The translations under genes were made by a program, and so were the position numbers. From Nocardia brasiliensis ATCC 700358 (GTDB lineage: Bacteria; Actinomycetota; Actinomycetes; Mycobacteriales; Mycobacteriaceae), in contig NC_018681.1 of assembly GCF_000250675.2 (NCBI RefSeq), positions 5,518,001-5,582,000 on the forward strand: a stretch of 64,000 nt of DNA, read 5' to 3'. Of the stretch, positions 9,378 through 18,071 are shown in pieces (position 1 is the stretch's first letter; the number at the start of each line of letters is the position of its first letter). The notes under the pieces were generated by a model. That model had not been told where the DNA came from. It ran no database searches and saw only the letters and a list, made by a program, of their open reading frames with translations.

Positions 9378-9713
9378 GTGGCGCGCAAGGTGACTGTCGA
9401 ACTCGTGGACGACTTCGACGGCGAATCCAAGGCCGAAGATACCGTCCGGTTCGGCATCGACGGGGTCGAGTACGAGATCGACCTGTCGGCGAGGAACGCG
9501 GAGGAGTTGCGTGCGGCGCTGGCACCGTGGACCGAGGCGGCACGCCGGGTCGGCCGGGCGCCACGGGGTAAAGAGGGCAAGGGGCGCTCGGTGCGCGATC
9601 GTGAGCAGACCGCCGCGATCCGGGAATGGGCGCGGCAGAACGGGGTCGAGGTGTCGAGCCGCGGCCGGATCGCCGCCGAGGTCGTCACCGCCTACGAAAA
9701 AGCGGCCGGCTAG
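9378..9713 (+). CDS. lsr2: Lsr2 nucleoid-associated protein
   Basis: 111 residues, the usual Lsr2 length. Residues 1-50 ([15 protein letters not shown] ... [15 protein letters not shown]) form the dimerisation domain. The C-terminal DNA-binding domain ends with [17 protein letters not shown] and holds the RGR motif (95-97) that inserts into the minor groove of AT-rich DNA. Lsr2 is the H-NS-like xenogeneic silencer of actinobacteria. Start GTG 9378 is 6 bases after AAGGAG. Lsr2 is also common on actinobacterial plasmids, so this copy at the edge of a plasmid-like block could be a second one that silences acquired DNA. Confidence 0.96.
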   Translation: MARKVTVELVDDFDGESKAEDTVRFGIDGVEYEIDLSARNAEELRAALAPWTEAARRVGRAPRGKEGKGRSVRDREQTAAIREWARQNGVEVSSRGRIAAEVVTAYEKAAG

Positions 9714-10662
9714 GCTGGAGTTCCGAGTCTTGCGGACATCGGGGCGGGTTGCGCGCGAACGCGCGCCGAGCGGCGTGAACACGCTCGATCTGCTCAACGA
9801 CCAACGCCATCGAGTACTGACGCCAGTTCGTGGCACGAACCCGCGGCCATCCTCCTCGGGTACATAGGCGGTCGATCAGAAACGCAGTGTGCGACTTGGA
9901 CTGTGCCCGTACTAGTTTCGGTACTGTGCACCGAACCAGCGGGGTTGTTAAAGTCCCAGCGAGGAACGGTCCTACCCACGGTCACCTCGGTGGCCGAAGC
10001 GGCATTTCCCGAGTCCCGCGTGGGTGTCGGCACCAGACGCCGACAACGCCTGACCGCCGTACCGCAACGACTACGGGAGCAGTCGTCGCTGGCAGTCCAG
10101 TTGGCAGGCACGACAGGCCGCAGGTTTCTCTAGCCCTCGACCTTTACGAGGAGCTAAGGAGACTCGCCGCTGACCCTCAAACAGGGATTCAAGGCCACGC
10201 GGGACATCTCATCACTTCCCAAAGTGCCCATAACCTGCGGTCATGGCGAATTGCCATGACCGGAGACTTCCCAACGTATTCCATCCAAACCACGAGGGAA
10301 ACCATGGGACGTGTGAAGTCTGCCCCGCCCGCTCCACTGCGATGCACAGGTCACCAGCGCTGCGCCTGCACGGGTTTCGATCTTGTTGAGAGCCCGCATG
10401 CGCGGAACCAGTTTGCGCTCCGAACACCGTTGCACCCGACATCGTGCACTCCCCCGTCGAGTGGCGAGGAGCCCGTCGAACTGGGGTCTGCAGGTGATCC
10501 TGGGCGCCGCAGTGCCCGTCGAGAACCTGTGTGACTCTTCGCCTCTCTCGACATCCCACCGCGGAGAGTGTTCCATGTCACCAGGAGTCTTCGTTCTACC
10601 CAGAATCGGCCGCCGTCGGGCACGAGCTCAACCAGCCTGGCGCTCGAAAGGAGAACGCTCAC
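9714..10662. other. Long gene-poor stretch with a dyad
   Basis: About 950 bases without a supported gene. It contains a strong inverted repeat (10238-10262), a smaller one (TTCGGT/ACCGAA, 9917-9935) and, near 10135, an isolated protein-like phrase in the + frame (LALDLYEELRRLAADP) with no start or end that fits, probably a gene remnant. Confidence 0.45.
10238..10262. promoter_or_regulatory. 25-base palindromic dyad
   Basis: CGGTCATGGC (10238-10247), centre GAATT, GCCATGACCG (10253-10262): perfect 10-bp arms. The symmetry and near-even spacing of two helical turns look like an operator for a dimeric repressor. It lies about 400 bases before the next gene, so its target is unclear. Confidence 0.45.
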
Positions 10663-11268
10663 ATGGACATCGATATCTCGTGTCCACATTGCCTGCGGAT
10701 CGACGCGATCCAGAACGTGGAAGCACTTCGCGCTGAAGGCATATCCACCAGCTACAGCACCGCCAACTACACCGGTGTCGGTGTGTCCACCACAGGACTG
10801 CTGCCGGTGATCGGCACCGCGGACATTCAGCGAACTCACGTCACCGCGCTCGCCAAGAGGCTGGCCTTCGCGCCCGCACAGCAATCGGCCGCTCGTCTGG
10901 TGTCGGTCGGACTCCTGCTCGTGTCCCCGGCATTCGTCATGCTGATCCTCGCGGCACTGGCCGCCTCCGAACCTCGTGAATCCGGACTCGTAATCACCAT
11001 CATCCAAACCCTCATGGCACTCGTATTCATGGCCACACCCGGCGCTGTCGTTCTGGCGCTCGCGGCGCAGCGAATTCGTCGTAACAACAGGATCGCCCGA
11101 GGGCGCCCCGCTGCATATGCGGTGTGGCGCTGCGCCTTCTACTGCTTTCGCTGCAATGTTGTCTATTGGCCGTCCGCACCGGCCGCTGGCCTGCCGACCC
11201 GCCAGGCCCTTTCTTTGGACCACTTCCGCTGGTACGTCTGGAATACCGGAGGCTACCTGAATGTCTGA
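10663..11268 (+). CDS. Membrane protein with zinc-ribbon-like ends
   Basis: 201 residues. It begins with CPHC (Cys7, Cys10), then a threonine/glycine-rich stretch, two transmembrane helices (around residues 80-100 and 113-135), a basic cytosolic loop (QRIRRNNRIARGR) and a second cysteine group (CAFYCFRCNVVYWP). Conserved proteins with this plan are frequent in Streptomyces and Nocardia and have no known function. The start is set by GAAAGGAG at 10646-10653 (spacing 9); an upstream open stretch lacks a binding site. Confidence 0.65.
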   Translation: MDIDISCPHCLRIDAIQNVEALRAEGISTSYSTANYTGVGVSTTGLLPVIGTADIQRTHVTALAKRLAFAPAQQSAARLVSVGLLLVSPAFVMLILAALAASEPRESGLVITIIQTLMALVFMATPGAVVLALAAQRIRRNNRIARGRPAAYAVWRCAFYCFRCNVVYWPSAPAAGLPTRQALSLDHFRWYVWNTGGYLNV

Positions 11269-11331
11269 GTCCGAATTACGACGAATCGCTGCACGACGCA
11301 ATCGGGCCGTCCTCACTGCGACTCGTCTCGC

Positions 11332-11832
11332 TTACCGGACGTTGTCGCGCTGGCGTCGATAGTCTCGTTCCTCGTCCGCGTCGGTCGCGATTCGGCTATC
11401 TGCTTCTCTGCGTCCGGTGATGGTGTCGAGCGGAGCCCATGCAGCCGGGGCCGTACGCGCTGCGGCGATCAGCCGCCGCGCTTGCTGGGTGGTGATTTCG
11501 AGCAGTTCCGCTACGTCCTCGTCGGATTGACCTTGCTCCCGTAGAGCGGCTGCCGCAACGGCTTGTTGTGCGCGATGTTTGCCGATCTCGGTGTCTGCGA
11601 GGGTCTTCAGTTCCTGAATTTTCTGCTGACAGGTTTCGATTTCCTGATCACGTTTGGTCTCGCAGTCGGTGATGGCCACCCACGACGCGATGTATTTCTT
11701 TACCGCCTCGGTGATGGACTTCTCGCGTCGGCGCGCTTCGGCGCGGCGCGCCAGGACCCGTTTCCGGGTCCGGTCCAGGCGTTGCTGGGCTTCGGGGTGG
11801 CGGGTTAGACGGGGCGAACCTGGATTCGGCAT
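11332..11832 (-). CDS. Hypothetical coiled-coil protein
   Basis: 166 residues, highly charged. From about residue 15 to 90 it is a basic coiled coil (RLDRTRKRVLARRAEARRRE ... QEIETCQQKIQELKTLADTE). Near residue 105 comes a possible helix-turn-helix, LREQGQSDEDVAELLEITTQ then QARRLIAAAR, as in sigma-like or plasmid regulators. The start is supported by AGGAG 8 bases before the ATG. I do not recognise a named family; small proteins of this kind sit in actinobacterial plasmid backbones. Confidence 0.6.
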   Translation of the reverse strand: MPNPGSPRLTRHPEAQQRLDRTRKRVLARRAEARRREKSITEAVKKYIASWVAITDCETKRDQEIETCQQKIQELKTLADTEIGKHRAQQAVAAAALREQGQSDEDVAELLEITTQQARRLIAAARTAPAAWAPLDTITGRREADSRIATDADEERDYRRQRDNVR

Positions 11833-12270
11833 GGCGAGACTCCTGCTGCACTGCCCACCTGGTTCTCCCGCTCACCAGCCTACCGGCGGCCCTTCCGTAT
11901 GCCACCCCCGCTGTTTCGGGGGCAGCGGACGGTAGGCCGCACGCCAGACTCCTATCGAGGCTTGTTTCAAAGGGCAGCGTCATCAAGACGGTGGGTTGCC
12001 CACGACAACCGCCGCCCCCCTTTGGCCGAGCTGCCTCGCTGCCGAGGGCTCCCTCTGCACTCTCGCGACACGGAATCAGTGTTCGAACGCCTTGCATCGT
12101 CTACAAGGTCACCGACAGCGTCGTCTGGCGAAGGCAGGGCCACCCCGATGCTCCGCCGGGCCGCCACCGCGATTCGGTCCGGGCTGGTAATCACGGCACC
12201 GTCGCGAATTCGTTCTGCACGACCAGGCGGTCGGACTTGCGCCGTGGCTGGTCGCTGACGTCAACCTCGA
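11833..12270. other. Gap with no clear gene
   Basis: About 440 bases. On the minus strand at 12191-12270 a phrase VSDQPRRKSDRLVVQNEFATVP ends in a stop; it reads like the end of a real small protein but has no start of its own. The rest has only shadow frames. Confidence 0.35.
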
Positions 12271-12583
12271 CTAGCGACCGGGGTGGGGGTCGCAGAAGTC
12301 TTCGGGTTGGAGGAGGCTGCCCTCGCGGGCAATGCGAGCCCGCTCCTGGGTGACGCACTCCTGATACTGCAATCGCTGATCCCGGGTCGTTTTCGTGGTT
12401 CGCGCTGATAGCCCCGGTGATGAGCGAACACAGCGCCGCGATCACCACGAATACGACCACTCCCACCCGCCGCGCCGGCACGGCGTCCACCGCCGACGCC
12501 GAGCCCGTCGGGTGGGAGCAGTGCATGTTGGCACCGACGTCTCGATTCCCGTGATCGAGACGTTCGAAGGCATCTGCCACCAT
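12271..12583 (-). pseudogene. Small membrane protein gene, frameshifted
   Basis: ATG at 12583 has a strong AGAGGGG binding site (spacing 5). The first 65 codons give a cytosolic part and one transmembrane helix (VGVVVFVVIAALCSLITG). After SANHEN the frame becomes nonsense, while the neighbouring frame continues as TRDQRLQYQECVTQERARIA and ends with EDFCDPHPGR and a TAG at 12271-12273. Removing one base of the AAAA run (bases 12390-12393 on the + strand) joins the halves into a protein of about 103 residues. So the gene is either broken or carries an assembly error. Function unknown. Confidence 0.6.
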
Positions 12584-13094
12584 GGATTCCCCTCTTGCCG
12601 GTTCCGCTGTGCCGGAAGCACTATCGCGGGCTCGACCTGGAAAATCGTTAACACATCCTTCTGACGGCCAGACCTCTACGGACACGTCGCCCATCGGCCG
12701 TGTTTGCGGCGTCTCCCGAGATGGACTGCTGGACAACCGATCAGTGAGAATTGAGCTATCTCGGTCGATGCCGCTCTGAGCTCCCATTGATCAGACAACC
12801 AATGTCGGCCAACGTCTCTGGCCGCCTTTCGTGTGTTGCCGTGTTCACCCCGAACTGGGTTGTGCGCGTTCGCGATTGCGTCCAGGCCGCTGAGGGATAG
12901 CCAGTTGGTGCCGCGAGGCGGAACAAACTTCGGCCTGCAGTTGGAAGTACCGGGCTCGTCTGGCCGTCAACCGATTCCAGCTCACCGGCACATCGGCTTC
13001 TCAGCTGTGTGGACGGGCGTGTCCGAGCCTGTCCGCGGCACAGGTCGCCACCCACCTCACCCATCGAGTGCTAGTCGAAAGGAAGTGCAGTCCT
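12584..13094. other. Gap with no supported gene
   Basis: About 510 bases between the frameshifted membrane gene and the DUF4192 gene, divergent promoters expected. I see only shadow frames and the GAAAGGAAG site (13077-13085) of the next gene. Confidence 0.4.
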
Positions 13095-14309
13095 ATGCAC
13101 GACGAGTCAACCACCCAGACGCCTGGAGCGACCGAGCATGTCGCTGCTGGCGCTGATCAGAGTTCGACGGCGAAAACCCTTGTCTTGGTCGGTGATCCGG
13201 GTGAACTGATCGCTGGGATTCCCGCCATGATCGGGTTCCCGCCGCAGCGTTCGCTGGTCGTGCTCATCCTGCGGCCGGTCCACGAGGGCACCTCCGTGCT
13301 CGTCGATGCGGTGATGCGGATCGATCTCGATCAGGACGAGGGCCGCACCCCGTTGCGGGCCACCACGGTGGCCCGTTGCGTCTCACAGGTCGCCGTGCAC
13401 GCAGACCGAGTGACGGTGCTCGCGGTCGTCGTCGATGACCGGGTGACAGAACCGAGAATGCCTGCGGGGGATATCGGCGAATCGTGCAGGGCTGGACGAT
13501 TCGAGAGACTTGTCGCCGATCTCGCCGAGCGGCTCACTACCGCGGATATCGAGCTCGCAGCGGCATGGGCGGTGCAGGCAATCGAGCCCGAGCAGCCATG
13601 GTCGACCTTGGTCGGGCCCGCACGGGCAGGGGTCTTGCCAGATCCCGCCGATTCGGCGATCGCTGACGGTGCGAAGGTCGTCGGTTCGCGCGCTGAGCTC
13701 GAGGCCGCGGTGAGAGCCGATGTCGAACTGCAGCAGGAAGTGTCCGTACTGCTGGACGCTGCCCTGGCCGCCGGCCGCGACCGGCAAGCCCGCGCAGCAC
13801 AACGTGACGATCCCAGCTCCTACTGCAGGCGGTCCCTGGAATATGTGTTGTTGCAGGTAGCCAGTATCGAGGCCGGTGGGCAGTTGATGGCTCCGGAATT
13901 GGCGGAACTGGCTGTCGCCCTGCGTGATAGAGCGGTACGTGATGTGATGTTCGCGCTCGCCGTCGGCGAGCACGCGGCGGCTGCCGAAACGTTGTGGTCG
14001 ATCATGGCGCGGGCTCAGTCGGGTCGCGATCGTGCCGAGGCCGCGGCGTTGCTCGCCTACAGCGCCTACGTCCGCGGCGACGGCCCCGTGGCCGGCATCG
14101 CCCTGGAGGCCGCCCTGGGCACCGACCCCGAACATCCCCTGGCCACGCTGCTCGAAACTGCCCTGTCCATTGGGATGCGGCCGGAAAAGATGACCCGGCT
14201 GGCTCACAGCGGCTTCGAGGCTGCCACCGATCTCGGCGTCGACCTGGGTGAACCGTCACCGTCGATACCGCACGGATCCGCTGACCTGGAGTCACACGAT
14301 GGCCGATGA
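13095..14309 (+). CDS. DUF4192 protein, full-length
   Basis: 404 residues. DUF4192 features are visible: VGDPGELIAGIPAMIGFPPQRSLVVL near the start, then AVVVDDR and, in the middle, AWAVQAIEPEQPWSTLVGPARAGVLPDP. The C-terminal third is helical with HTM-like repeats (ALAVGEHAAAAETLWSIMARA, ALLAYSAYVRGDG, ALGTDPEHPLATLL). The family is widespread in actinobacteria and its role is not known. ATG 13095 is chosen for the GGAAG 9 bases upstream. The stop overlaps the start of the PP-loop gene by 11 bases, so they are translationally coupled. Confidence 0.85.
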   Translation: MHDESTTQTPGATEHVAAGADQSSTAKTLVLVGDPGELIAGIPAMIGFPPQRSLVVLILRPVHEGTSVLVDAVMRIDLDQDEGRTPLRATTVARCVSQVAVHADRVTVLAVVVDDRVTEPRMPAGDIGESCRAGRFERLVADLAERLTTADIELAAAWAVQAIEPEQPWSTLVGPARAGVLPDPADSAIADGAKVVGSRAELEAAVRADVELQQEVSVLLDAALAAGRDRQARAAQRDDPSSYCRRSLEYVLLQVASIEAGGQLMAPELAELAVALRDRAVRDVMFALAVGEHAAAAETLWSIMARAQSGRDRAEAAALLAYSAYVRGDGPVAGIALEAALGTDPEHPLATLLETALSIGMRPEKMTRLAHSGFEAATDLGVDLGEPSPSIPHGSADLESHDGR

Positions 14310-15555
14310 GACCGAGGGACTCTTCACTCTGCCAACGCTTTTCGATGACGGATCGATACCGGTCTGCTGGTCCTACGGCATGGGTGTCGAGAGCACCGCC
14401 GGTATCGTCCGCACCCTGCTGGAGCCGGGATTTCGTCCACCGCAGCTACGCGATGATCTGTCGAACCTGATCGTCATGGTCGCCCAAACCGGCGACGAGT
14501 GGACCAGCACCTGCGACCTCGTCACCGCCCATGTCCTGCCACTACTGCGCGAGCGAGCGATCAGATTCGTCGAGGTCGCTCGTGCCGGCCCCTCAGCGAC
14601 GGACGGGATCGTAGTACTGCAAGACTCGCGGCGCCCGCAACGACTACATCCCGATGCCGACGAGCACGGCTTCTACGCGCTCAGCGCCGAGCACCGCGCC
14701 AACGGCGTCCTTCCCACCCTCGGCGGCACAAGGACGTGTTCGGCCAAGTCCAAAGGCATGCCTTTGGATCTCTGGCGTGCAAAGCATTTGGGTCACGGAC
14801 CGTATGTGCACGCGATGGGATTCAATGCTGATGAGTCACGCCGGATCGAGAAGGATTCCTCGGTCACGATGGGTGGTCAGCGGCAACCAATCTACCCACT
14901 GCACGAGGCAGGCTGGTCCCGGGCCCGCTGCCATGGCTATCTGTTCGGGTTGTTCGGTGTGTGGTGGCCCAAATCGTGTTGCCGCCAATGCTGTTTCGTT
15001 TCCGTACCCGGCTGGCCCGAGCAGCTCGAACGGTACATCGCAGCGCCAGCCGAGGCGTTCAAGCATCTCCTCGACGAGTACGTCACCCTCGCGCTGAATC
15101 GCAATTCCGGGCTATTCGGGCCCGGCAAGTCGTTGGCCGATCGGCTCCGCCGCGACGGCGCCGATCACGTCCTCGCACTGGCTGCGGCCGAGCTCGATCG
15201 GTGCGGGTGGGCGGTCTATCGGGTGCGGCGCTGCTATAGCCGCCCCGCGACGGCGTGGCGCTCGGTCGAGACGATCTATCGCGGTAGTCGCGCCGCGGCT
15301 TCGCGGTTCCTCACCGAACTCGGTGTCCACCTTGGCATCTGCCCGCACGATGACGGCAAGCACACGCGGGTGTGGCTGACCGAGGCGTCGATCACCTTTC
15401 CACGGCTGGAGGAATTCTTCGTCGCCGCACCGGATTCGGTCCTGCCCAAACAACGAGCCGGCTTCGACAAGCGCTGGTACAGCCATGCTGATTCCCGGCT
15501 CGCCGCCTTGGAACTGGCTGCGCACGACCTCTACTCGTCCCCAGACGCGGCGTGA
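14299..15555 (+). CDS. PP-loop (PAPS-reductase-like) protein with cysteine cluster
   Basis: 418 residues. The pyrophosphatase-loop motif SYGMGVEST (residues 25-33) is the ATP-binding signature of the PAPS reductase / adenine-nucleotide alpha hydrolase superfamily, here for activating a substrate by adenylation or for sulfur transfer. Cys147, Cys211 and a KSCCRQCC group (227-232) could hold an iron-sulfur cluster, as cysteines do in the DNA phosphorothioation protein DndC. The C-terminal half is unlike DndC. It is sandwiched between two DUF4192 genes and coupled to the first by an 11-base overlap; GGAG lies 7 bases before ATG 14299. A nucleic-acid thiolation role is inference. Confidence 0.7.
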   Translation: MADETEGLFTLPTLFDDGSIPVCWSYGMGVESTAGIVRTLLEPGFRPPQLRDDLSNLIVMVAQTGDEWTSTCDLVTAHVLPLLRERAIRFVEVARAGPSATDGIVVLQDSRRPQRLHPDADEHGFYALSAEHRANGVLPTLGGTRTCSAKSKGMPLDLWRAKHLGHGPYVHAMGFNADESRRIEKDSSVTMGGQRQPIYPLHEAGWSRARCHGYLFGLFGVWWPKSCCRQCCFVSVPGWPEQLERYIAAPAEAFKHLLDEYVTLALNRNSGLFGPGKSLADRLRRDGADHVLALAAAELDRCGWAVYRVRRCYSRPATAWRSVETIYRGSRAAASRFLTELGVHLGICPHDDGKHTRVWLTEASITFPRLEEFFVAAPDSVLPKQRAGFDKRWYSHADSRLAALELAAHDLYSSPDAA

Positions 15556-15664
15556 TCGGCGTGCAGCGGACTCCGTGGCGGACCGACCGGAACCCGTTGT
15601 GTCGCAACTTCGGTGTTGATTGTCCTGCATGTGCTCGCTGGTCCATGGAAGGAGTTGGTCAGCT

Positions 15665-16282
15665 ATGTCGTCTCCACGATTCGATCCCGCCGCGTTGATT
15701 GCCTCGATGCCGGCCTCGCTGGGCTACGATCCGCAACGTCGGATTGTGCTCGTACTATTGAACACCGGCAGCGAGGACCGAAACCTGGGCCGCAGCGCGG
15801 TCGCGTCCTTCGCTTTGACCGACCCGGTCGCTGCGGAGGTCGTGCGCGTGTGCGATGCCGCACGCCATGTCGGTGCCTCCTGCACTCTGGCGATCGTTGT
15901 CGATGACCGTCTGAGCGACTCGCTGTCGTGCACGACACTGGATTACGAACTCACGGTGCTGCTCGCCACGCTGGCCGGCGGTCTCGATCATGCCTGTGCC
16001 CCGCTGACACATCTGTGGATGACCACGGCAATCACCGCCGGTTCGCCATGGTGGTCGCTCACCGACACCGCCGATCGTGGTGTTCTCCCCGATCCGCAAC
16101 GAACAGCCGCTGCCTGCGACCGCAGCGCCGAGGGCTACACCACCTACGCGTCCAGACAGGCCCTGCTCGAGGCGGTGTCTCCGGATCCGCGACTGGCCGC
16201 CGAAGTCGAGAATTTGACGCCGAGACAGTTCGCTGAGTTGGCGATGGTGTTGACCGAGCATGGTGACGGTAAGGATGCGTGA
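15665..16282 (+). CDS. Short DUF4192 protein
   Basis: 205 residues. Clearly related to the gene at 13095: ASLGYDPQRRIVLVLL matches its PAMIGFPPQRSLVVLI, IVVDDRLSD matches VVVDDRVTE, and SPWWSLTDTADRGVLPDP matches the QPWSTLVGPARAGVLPDP motif. It lacks the C-terminal helical repeats of the larger protein, so it is an N-domain-only version. A strong GGAAGGAG (15647-15654) precedes ATG 15665 by 10 bases. Having two DUF4192 forms around one PP-loop gene suggests that they work together. The end is overlapped by the minus-strand open frame described next. Confidence 0.8.
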   Translation: MSSPRFDPAALIASMPASLGYDPQRRIVLVLLNTGSEDRNLGRSAVASFALTDPVAAEVVRVCDAARHVGASCTLAIVVDDRLSDSLSCTTLDYELTVLLATLAGGLDHACAPLTHLWMTTAITAGSPWWSLTDTADRGVLPDPQRTAAACDRSAEGYTTYASRQALLEAVSPDPRLAAEVENLTPRQFAELAMVLTEHGDGKDA

Positions 16283-16739
16283 CACGGGCAGCCCGAAGAG
16301 GCGGACCAGGGCCGCGACGATCCTCGCTTCGAGGAGAATGGTGTGGTCGTTCAGCAGCCCCAACCCTGCGCGCGTGGCGTCGTGTACCGGACACAACCAC
16401 CCGTCCTGGCGGCGTCCGTGGGTGAAAAACCCTGCCAAACAACCGGATTCGCCGGTACGTAGTGTGATCTGGCCGGTCGCCTCGGGCAGCAGCACCAGAG
16501 GTTCGGTGTGTGGCAACTGGGGTCCAGACCAGCCCGGGAATCGACGTCGACGAGGTTCCTGCCAGCATCGCCACGAGATCGGGATGCACAGCGTAGGTGA
16601 TGCGGTCTCGGTCCCACAGGTGATAGACACTCGCGGCCGCGAACTCGCCGGCCGCCTGCGCACAGCGGGGCGGATCCCACGCCGGATCGGTTGGCGTGCC
16701 CGAGCCACTCGACTCCGGGGCTTTGATCGTTCTGGGCAT
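16250..16739 (-). pseudogene. Hypothetical gene, frameshifted
   Basis: ATG 16739 has an AGAAGG site (spacing 9). The first 75 codons read well (AGEFAAASVYHLWDRDRITY ... VAMLAGTSSTSIPGLVW). After that this frame turns arginine-rich, and the neighbouring frame takes over with EATGQITLRTGESGCLAGFF, DGWLCPVHDATRAGLG and ARIVAALVRLFGLP. Dropping one base of the GGGG run at 16519-16522 joins them. No stop follows before the frame runs antisense into the DUF4192 gene, so the true end is unclear. Two cysteine motifs suggest metal binding. Function unknown; truncation by rearrangement is possible. Confidence 0.5.
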
Positions 16740-16760
16740 GGCAACGCGCCTTCTGTCAGA

Positions 16761-17429
16761 TCAGATCCAACCTTCAGCCGGAGTTGGCATGGGCGGCGAC
16801 GTAGTCGGTCCAAGCATTGGTGGCGTATCCCTGCCACTCGACGAGTGTTGCATCAAATGCAATTCGGCCCATTCCGCGATAGCCCACCGGCGCAGCCCGT
16901 CGCCGTAGCTACCCCACTCGTCGATGGCATCTTCTGCCGCGAAGCTGTCGAGAGGCACGTCGTCAGCGAGTATCCGAGTCCTGTCCACCTCGACCTGTTC
17001 GTATGTGGCCAGCCGCAAGTGTGGACACCATCGATTCGCGAGCGTCAAACAGTCGCGGTGCAGTGCTGCACCGCTGACGACTTCGCCGTCCGGCTCGACG
17101 ACTACCCACGCTCTCGCGGGTAGTTCCAACCCGCACAGTTGGCAGAGCCATTCAGCCTGGCAGCGAAGAAGCCGCGGCGTGTCGACCGTGGCCCACCACA
17201 CGTCCTCGATGTCGAGCATGAAGGTCACCCACGGTACGGGCATCCCGTCGGCACGCGGCCTCGGCAGGCCGGGAACATGTCCGTCTTCCCGGCGACCTTC
17301 GCCCCGGTGCGCTCGAAACTGTGGCTCGGTCGGAACACCGGACCGGTTGTCCCCGTTTCGATCCAAGCGTCCGGTTAGGTCATCCTGGGACGCGACGTGC
17401 GGTATGTCAGCTCCGGATGTGCCGCGCAT
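16761..17429 (-). CDS. Hypothetical protein with CxxC and HxxC motifs
   Basis: Up to 222 residues; the convincing part starts near GLPRPRADGMPVPW. It has LCQLCGLELPARAWVVVE followed by HRDCLTLANRWCPHL, a probable zinc-binding site, and an acidic helical end. The pattern DGMPVPWV ... CxxCG ... C...CPHL is shared with a poorly understood actinobacterial group of proteins found next to prophage and plasmid genes. The N-terminal 55 residues are of low quality and the start is uncertain. It ends 21 bases before the frameshifted gene on the same strand. Confidence 0.55.
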   Translation of the reverse strand: MRGTSGADIPHVASQDDLTGRLDRNGDNRSGVPTEPQFRAHRGEGRREDGHVPGLPRPRADGMPVPWVTFMLDIEDVWWATVDTPRLLRCQAEWLCQLCGLELPARAWVVVEPDGEVVSGAALHRDCLTLANRWCPHLRLATYEQVEVDRTRILADDVPLDSFAAEDAIDEWGSYGDGLRRWAIAEWAELHLMQHSSSGRDTPPMLGPTTSPPMPTPAEGWI

Positions 17430-17958
17430 CCGCTACCTGTGTCGTAGCCCGGCGATCATGACGGGTCTGGGTCGGATGTTGCGCGCGTGCCGGGTCTGAC
17501 TTGCGTGCTGGTGCGGCGGTGGAGGAGAACACGGTGGCGTGGTCGATGCCGGTGGCGTCTGCGATTTCTCCTAGGTAGGCCGGTAGGGCGAGCACCCACG
17601 CGGTGGGCAGGCTCGGATCGAACTGTCGCGCAGTGCCATCCAGCACCATGCCGCGGTGCAGCGTGACGTGATGGAAGAAGGCGAGGATCTTCTCGGACCG
17701 GTCACACCATCCCGCGATCGTCACCGTGTCGGCGTCCAGGCCTCGCTCGCGCAGCCTGGCGGTGACCTGTCCCGCGACGGTGATGCAGTCCCCGTCCCGA
17801 GGGTTGTCCAGTGCGAGCGGCGTGAGGATCGCGGCGAGCGCCGAACTCGTCTCCGCGGGGATGTGATCTGCCACCAGATCATTGTCCAGGATGGCGCCCG
17901 CCCCGTCGTCCCTAGACGCGAGTTCGTGACCATGCTGCGCGGAATTCGTCTGAGACAA
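17407..17958 (-). CDS. Hypothetical protein with possible Cys-His-Asp triad
   Basis: 183 residues starting at TTG 17958, with AGGG 4-7 bases upstream. The middle has a cysteine-peptidase or transglutaminase-like order: GDCITVAGQVTARLRERG, then FFHHVTLHRG, then VLDGTARQFDPSLP. Cys, His and Asp fall where papain-fold enzymes have theirs, and 'DGTARQFD' is a common ending for such folds in actinobacteria. The C-terminus is basic and disordered. It overlaps the 5' end of the zinc-motif gene by 23 bases. The enzyme assignment is inference. Confidence 0.55.
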   Translation of the reverse strand: MSQTNSAQHGHELASRDDGAGAILDNDLVADHIPAETSSALAAILTPLALDNPRDGDCITVAGQVTARLRERGLDADTVTIAGWCDRSEKILAFFHHVTLHRGMVLDGTARQFDPSLPTAWVLALPAYLGEIADATGIDHATVFSSTAAPARKSDPARAQHPTQTRHDRRATTQVADARHIRS

Positions 17959-18071
17959 GCCCTGCTCTCACCACCCAGCCAGGTCGAGTGCCGCTGGTCT
18001 CGAAACAGCCGTTTCACTCGAAAGTCGAGTCCAGTACGGATTCGGCCTGTCTTGTCAGGAGGTGATTTGCG

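Noticed and set aside
9901..9935. TTCGGT/ACCGAA inverted repeat
   Set aside because: Six-base arms with a 7-base centre are common by chance in GC-rich DNA and no gene starts near.
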